From: Membranipora membranacea
Taxonomy: Eukaryota > Bryozoa > Gymnolaemata > Cheilostomatida > Membraniporidae
Assembly: GCA_914767715.1 (NCBI GenBank)
Contig: OU612069.1
Location: forward strand, 9,607,387 to 9,671,386
Direction: 5' to 3'
Length of the DNA: 64,000 bases
Shown here: positions 35,353 to 64,000 of the stretch, one piece after another
How the letters are laid out: the number at the start of each line of letters is the position of its first letter
How positions within the stretch are numbered: position 1 is the stretch's first letter
Made by a program: the position numbers and the translations under genes
The notes under the pieces: generated by a model
What the model was told of the DNA's origin: nothing
Databases searched by the model: none
Seen by the model: the letters and a program-made list of their open reading frames with translations, nothing else

Positions 35353-38108
35353 ATTGATTGTATATGATTTTATTGCACAATTTTACTGACGAAGGAAAAT
35401 TTTGTAGAATATGTAGATGCAGGTGTTCTGAGAAGTCATATCATTGTTGACACCGTGTATGGTTTCAGTACGACTCCGGTGCAGTTTGCTTCTGACAGTG
35501 AATTGTAAGTAGCTTTGGGAGGATGAAGACCTTGCTGTTCACACTACAAGGGAGAGGATTAGCTAGACAGCGATTCAATCTATGAATGTCTCTTGACATT
35601 CCCAGAATTATCACTCTCGACTGATTAAAACATATTGATTCGTGTCAGTTCAATAAATATAATAAGGATATAAATGGTAACAGAGAAAATGACCCACAAG
35701 ATCAACATTTATGTCATAAATAAGCACGTTATTCTAGGAAAAACTAGCAACCAATGTGGCCATAACCCACCGAGCAGCTCAGAAGCATTATGGGAAATGA
35801 CTAGATTTGACAAGACTAGAGCCAAAATAGTGGATAGCCTATAATTAATATGCAAGGCAGAGACATGAATTACTGTGTTGTACCTGAATACACCAAAATA
35901 AATACCAAAATATAGCACTACACCGAAACTAATTTTTAATGTCAAACACTAATGGTGACTTTATCCCCAGATACAAACCTGATAGACTCTAGATTTTCCA
36001 GCTCAGACCACCCTGACCCGTGAGTAAAAGTGAGACTGCACTTTTCCCGACTAATATTTACCCCAAATTCAGTGACTTTGTTGACTTGACTAGTGCAAAA
36101 AATTAGATCTTTAGATTATCCAGGTGTCGAGTCAGTGGTAGACAGAAAAGTTCGCTGTAGGTCACGCTGTCGCTCACACCTTCCACCAATGATAATCCGT
36201 TACAAATACGCGGCAGCAAATAAAGTCGTCTATTGATTTAAACCACGGAGTAAATATCTTAATGAATTCACACAAGCTCCATCCAACAAATATTTGGTGT
36301 ACACTCTGATTGTTTAATTGCAACGCTAATTCAGTTTAGATTTTGGCAGTTTGAGATTTAAAAGTATTAGCTAATCGAGATAAGTGTACGCCAGAGGTTA
36401 ACTAGTACTTAACTTCTCAGTCTTACCAGTGATTTTCTGGGTGATTAAGTTTTTACAAAATAAAAATGGCATTCTGAGCTTAATGAAATCATAATTAAAA
36501 ATGTATAACTTTACTATGCACGGCCCAAACAATCCAATAATTTGTTATTCTTACCAATTAGCTGACTTAAATTAACACCCCGCCTTAACAGACGTAGTTG
36601 TAATATTTTAGAGAGTAATCCTCGAGCTGGTTCAGACTTAAATGAGAAGTTTCGTGGAAACTGTTTTTGAGCCAAATAAGAAACATTCGAAGTGCAGAGA
36701 AACTTTGATATAATTCACAGGCAGTGCACAACGCTAATTATGACAATGCCAAGAGAAAGCAGAAATCATAAATTTCATTGGTGGATGTGAAAAAAAGCTA
36801 TCACAATAGCTACAGTGAAAGCCCTTATTAGCAGTTGACTGCTACAGCTATGCAGCAGTGCTTTTGTGTGTCCATTCATAATATTTTAGGAAGCCTTCCA
36901 AGTTTTATTAAAGATTTTCTCAAATAATCAGCTATTGTTTAATTTGTCAAGTATTAAATATTTTCCCATACCTCCCTGAGGACAAATAGTTAATTTGTGA
37001 ATTTGTAAAAGTAAAATCTACGTCAATAATTGGCTTAATTATACCAGCTGTATTGAGTTTGAGGTAGCAGGTATGTGCAGCCATCAAAATTGCAAAGTTA
37101 CAGCAACACAGATTTCAAATTAAATTCAAGTTGAACTTGCCTTGCCTACATAGCATATACAAGTTAAGCGTAATCATTATAAATCATTTGAAATTTGTGG
37201 AAGGCACACTGGGGGGGGGGGGGATGGTGTAAAACAGGGCAGGAGAGCTGGCAAATATATATTGATACTCTGATTTTCCTGAGCAATCCTTTATCAATTC
37301 ATATTATCACAGTTGTTTGGCAAAATCCATCCCCGGATAATAAATGACAGTGGAATGTCATAAAAAGGTGTCGCTTTTGGTGTTCTGGGTAATAGAAAAA
37401 ACATGACAGTTAAGTTATTTGCAGGGTTTGACTGTATGACCAGTGAGAGGAGTCGTTATTTACACCTTCACTCTTTGCACATGAGGATCAATGATATTTG
37501 AATACTAATGATGCATTTCATTCTCCAACAACAAGATTGTTTTACTCAATAACAGTTATAATAAATACTATTCCCAGGTTAATTGTAAGTTTCATTACCT
37601 CTCAATTCTACCATCTGAAGAGTTTTGATTAGTTGATTAGGTGAGAAACTAACCTGGGTATAAACTAATTGTATAACAGCGCATTGCTGCTCTAGTGATA
37701 TTGATATTGTATAGCCAAAAGGTAAATCTATTACGATTAGCCTGGCACGAGATGCGCTTAAAACAATTGACTTGATTTAATCAATGTTTAACATGGTATT
37801 GACTATCCTGGTTAAGAGTTCTCCCAAGCCTAATTTTATGCTGTCGGCAGCTTATGATGTTGTGGATTCCTCAAGTTGTCAGCCACCGATCGAGAGGCAG
37901 TTATATAACATTAATTGTTTATGGTTCCTGGTAAAGAATGTGGAAGTGAAAACTCAATGGATAACCCTCCTTATATGCAAAGATCTCACTAACAAATTTT
38001 AACTGGTATCCATCATAATCCTTGAGACAAATCCTGAACTGCTACCTCGATGCGATTGTGCCCACAACGCAGGCCACTACCGCTTCTTATCAAATCACTA
38101 TAAATAGC

Positions 38109-38153
38109 GGCGTGGCGTGGCGTGGCGTGGCGTGGCGTGGCGTGGCGTGGCGT
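38109..38153. repeat. (GGCGT)9 microsatellite
   Basis: Nine perfect GGCGT copies, GC- and CpG-rich in an AT-rich setting, in the intergenic region upstream of the neuroligin gene. Confidence 0.95.
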
Positions 38154-39341
38154 CACGTCCTTGTCCAACCTTCAAACAACAAAGATTGAAGACACCCTTG
38201 TGTTGTGACAATCTGGCTATACCATCGTAGATTAGCTGCTAATATTTCAGCTTTGGTGATTGGCCTTCTTGCAGTTAACATAAAGATCCTATAGCATATT
38301 ATATATTTAGGACAGGTATTTTTTTTAAGCCATACAGTCAAGGTTACTGATGAGGAACTTTTACTGTATCATGATGGTCACGTCATTGTTCTAGTCCCAT
38401 TAAATGATAGTCGCAATACAATCTTCTGATGCCAAACTGAGTTCTGGGGAGAACACTCAGGTCCTACAGTGCCGACAGCGCTATGAGAATACCAATAATT
38501 TAATCATCATGAGTGATAGAATTGATTAGGCAAGAAAAATGTAACATCGGCAGCTTGTAACGATGTGAGGATTGGTGATGTATTAGTGATGTATTAGTGT
38601 GGTTATGTGTTTATTGAAGAATAAATCACTGCTCGCTGACTGACGACAGCGTGGCTCAGGTTGGGAGATCAAACGAGGATTTAGTGTGTGAGCAAAAATG
38701 GCCTAAAACATGCAGATGTAGAGCAAATAATGTTGCCCTTGGTTCTGGGAGTTCACTGGTCATAGAGTGTCTATCCATATCATTGAAAGTATTTTGCTCA
38801 AATGATGTATAAAAGTATCCTCTAGGGGAGTTAATATTAGCTAGAGTTTAATTTAGCTAGTACTTGACTTTGGGTAGCTGAGGACCTTTTATGAAGAAAA
38901 GTATTCTCTGGCCTAGAAATAGCTGTATTGGTGATAATTTCAAAAATTATTCTCATATGAGCAAGTTCTAGTAGAATTGTGCTGTTTTACAAACACGCGG
39001 CAGCATTTGTAATCTTGTTATGAAACCAGATTACCAACAGACTTGGAGGCAAGTGTGAAGCGAGCATAGCTATCAACACCTCTATAGCTAACTGTACAAA
39101 CAAGAATTGGTGACAGAGAGGGATTTTGACAAGTATGCTGCCGCTAATTTTTAGATTACACAAGTAAAAGGCGCCGATCCAAGCTATGAAAGTTGCTGTG
39201 ACAGTTAGCATAACGCTATTGCAGCACAGCATCAGCTATTTTTCTTTAGGAAGCCACTAAAATGTTATAAATGCATGCGTAAATTTGCACAGTTTTAATT
39301 GATAACATCATGAATTCAAACATCTTGGTTATGACAGTTAA

Positions 39342-39623
39342 GCGTCAGGCAGCAGTTTTATTGTACGGCAGCGGCGTCCTGCCCTTGATGATTCACTTGC
39401 GCATAAAATTTATGAAGCCATGCGTAAGAGTTACCTGGACAATCATGTTTCGTAGCACTTTGGTGGCAACTGGTCGGTCAATATTATTGAACACAATTGT
39501 TGTACTGTTGCAAGTGTAAGAAAAAACTTGGTGAAAATTTGGAAAAGATTGTCTGTCGTATATTGTTTAGACGAGGATCGGTTTGGGAAATGCCAGCACA
39601 CTTCTTCCTGTCTCAATTTATGA
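39342..39623 (+). pseudogene. Possible decayed coding remnant (unidentified)
   Basis: One plus-strand frame runs 93 codons with a single internal TAG at 39453-39455. It reads RQRRPALDDSLAHKIYEAMR before the stop and SVRKNLVKIWKRLSVVY after it. The composition looks more protein-like than neighbouring random frames. I cannot assign a family. It may be a transposon fragment or chance. Confidence 0.2.
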
Positions 39624-40479
39624 ATGTATTTCAGAAAAGGTTGGCATTAGTGGTCCAACATCGTCCAACTGCTTGATCACAGCTTTAACTCAAGTCCAAA
39701 ACATTTCTTGTAGCTCAACCACTGCTATCAACAGTGCCTTGGCTCAACTATATAGTCTCCTTCTCAATGTCAATCATAATTTAAGCTCAGTTCAAACGAA
39801 GCCCCACAAAAGACCCAAAGTGTTAACAGCTTAGTGGGGGCTATAAATTCTAATCAACACATTTTTTCTTTCAGTCTAGCCAACTTTCTTTGTATAAAAC
39901 GGTTTTAACGCGATCAGATAAATCCGAATTTAGACGAAATCCGATAGTTAGTCTAAATTGGCTGACTGATATTTTAAAGCTGTTGACTAAAGATAGAAGG
40001 GATTATTCGATCAACGACAGGTTTATTTATCGTTGATTGCTGATATCATGAGCAAAAATGTCAAATCATTGAGCCGTCGAATATTTGGCAAATTTTCCTG
40101 TCAAGTTATTAACAAGCAGCACCTGGGAAAAGGATTGAGTGAAAATATGAAATTAAGCCAATTTTACTGGATTGGTTGCGATTATTATAAAGGGGGTAGC
40201 AGTTGGTGTCGAGAGAATTCAGAAATCTTGGCAATGAGCCTGAGATTTTCAAGCAGCATGACAGCAAACTAACATGCAAGGCAACGATTATGTGAACGTG
40301 CAATCCTCAGCCAGCGAAATCAACATGTTCCCCCTGGCAAGAGTTTTGGAGCTCAGACTACAAAACCGTAGATTGCCTTTCAAGTGCTCCCCCCAATGCA
40401 TTGTCTTCCCACTGTCTTTTGCCCGATAAATATGGTCTGCCTGACAAACTGTCTGCCCAACACATGGTCTGCCCAATAA

Positions 40480-40563
40480 TAGTCTAAGTGCTCAGACTCC
40501 AAGGCGCAGGGAGTTGCTTGCGCAAGTAACTCCCTGCGCCTTGGAGTCTGAGCACTTAGACTA
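40480..40563. mobile_element. Near-perfect 80-bp palindromic MITE flanked by TA
   Basis: Arms 40482-40521 and 40522-40561 are reverse complements over 40 bp with one mismatch and no loop. TA lies on each side (40480-40481 and 40562-40563). The ends GTCTAAGTGCTCAGA match the element at 18413-18535. It is inserted into GTCTGCCCAA-type local repeats. The near identity of the arms suggests recent mobility or gene conversion. Confidence 0.85.
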
Positions 40564-41635
40564 GCCCGATAAATATTCTGCTTTACTAATTTTTCTATAT
40601 ATCTGCTTTGTTAGAGGCGATAAACAGAAAACATATCATGGATTTTGACCATCCACCAATTTTTATTTTCAAACAAAACACTAAGTAAAAATATACAAAC
40701 GTCCATGCTAAGATGTTAGAAAAGGAGATATTTTATGTAGTATTACGTTGTGATATTCTATTTAATCTATCATAGCGATAATAAACGATCAGGAATGAAG
40801 AGAGAATTGGCAACACCAGTTGCGATCATCAAAATATCATTTCAGCGTAGGTGATTCGGAAGGTAAATCAAATCAAGTCAGATACCTCTAGTGCAGAATG
40901 CCGCCGGCTGGCTGCCATAAAAACATTAAGTTGTGAGTTATATTGATCTGCAAACATGGCGAAAATTGGCTTTGGGTCTTTGGCAATCATTCGAAGTCCA
41001 AAAATATGCACAGAAAATCAAAGATATTACATGGAAGAGCTATCGATCACCAATAAATAAATAATATAATGCATTCTTTTCTATCAATACTATGTTTTCT
41101 TAGGCTAAGAGCTAAGGCCAACAGATGATGTTGCATCACATACTGTTGATGTTTGTTATCACAAGCGACAGAAAACACTCATACATGTGTATATAACTAG
41201 ACTTTTTATGTAGTTTTCTTTTTATGAATACAATTTTATCAGTACAGATTCCCTTAGCTGACAACACTATCATATTCCCACCCACTCCATGAAATTCAAT
41301 AATATTTTCTTAGAAGCTGCAAAGCAAACTTGCCCTTGTTATTCTTGTGAGAGAAAGATAACCCATACACCGTGTGTGGGATATGCTTAGGACATGTCAG
41401 TTATCATTCTTCTAGAAACAAACTAGAGTCACTCAATAAAGAGACATTCCAATTTAAATTGAAAAAATGACTCTGTGCCTAGTTGGTAAACTTAGTATCA
41501 TAATTTTAAACCCTGCAAAGATATAGCAGCCAGAATTATTTGATAATCAAATCCTCTAAGCATCAAAAAAGATGGTTAAAAAGAACAAAAAGGAATATAT
41601 GCCTCTCTTCCTCTCTCCCAAACTCCCTGCTTACT

Positions 41636-63977
<22,342 letters not shown>

Positions 63978-64000
63978 CTACAAACATATCATCATATTAT

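Larger units (their letters stand above)
35353..41635. other. Intergenic region between neuroligin 5' end and TDO 3' end
   Basis: About 6.3 kb with no gene I can support. It holds the presumed neuroligin upstream region, a poly-G run near 37211, (GGCGT)9 at 38109-38153, a TAGCTAG-type dispersed repeat at 38820-38940, a possible coding remnant at 39342-39623 and a palindromic MITE at 40480-40563. No TATA or initiator could be assigned with confidence. Confidence 0.6.

Overview
The window is from an animal nuclear genome. Every gene is split by many short GT-AG introns, base composition is AT-rich, and the spaces between exons are full of small fold-back transposons and tRNA-derived SINE fragments. 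A neuroligin, an animal-type tryptophan 2,3-dioxygenase and two TRIM-like RING genes point to an invertebrate, most probably a bilaterian. I cannot name the phylum from sequence alone.

Layout: (1) 526-13755, plus strand: the 3' part, 20 visible coding exons, of a gene for a cysteine-rich type I membrane protein with a Ser/Lys-rich cytoplasmic tail. Its start lies left of the window or in an exon I cannot see. (2) 15305-35352, minus strand: a complete 16-exon neuroligin, from signal peptide to stop, reading as one 1079-residue frame. (3) 35353-41635: an intergenic stretch with repeats and no convincing gene. (4) 41636-63977, minus strand: the last 10 coding exons of tryptophan 2,3-dioxygenase; the N-terminus lies right of the window. 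(5) Inside one 9.2-kb TDO intron, on the opposite strand, sit two RING/B-box genes (54230-57635 and 58907-60786). They share exon layout and identical zinc-ligand spacing, so they are a local duplication. The second has lost the long C-terminal region.

Exon boundaries were built by hand from splice sites and reading phase. All five models stay in frame from end to end, which is the main support for them. Gene 1 and the neuroligin are convergent. Both are type I membrane proteins with long basic, Ser-rich cytoplasmic tails, but nothing in the sequence shows that they work together. TDO is an unrelated metabolic enzyme.

No operons, CRISPR arrays or prokaryotic features are present. I did not find an obviously new multi-gene system. 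The most notable points are the unassigned cysteine-rich receptor-like gene, which has a duplicated splice donor predicted to give a soluble form; the neuroligin that lacks its third disulfide and any C-terminal PDZ ligand; the nested, truncated TRIM pair; and an unusually varied set of fold-back elements, several with clear target-site duplications.
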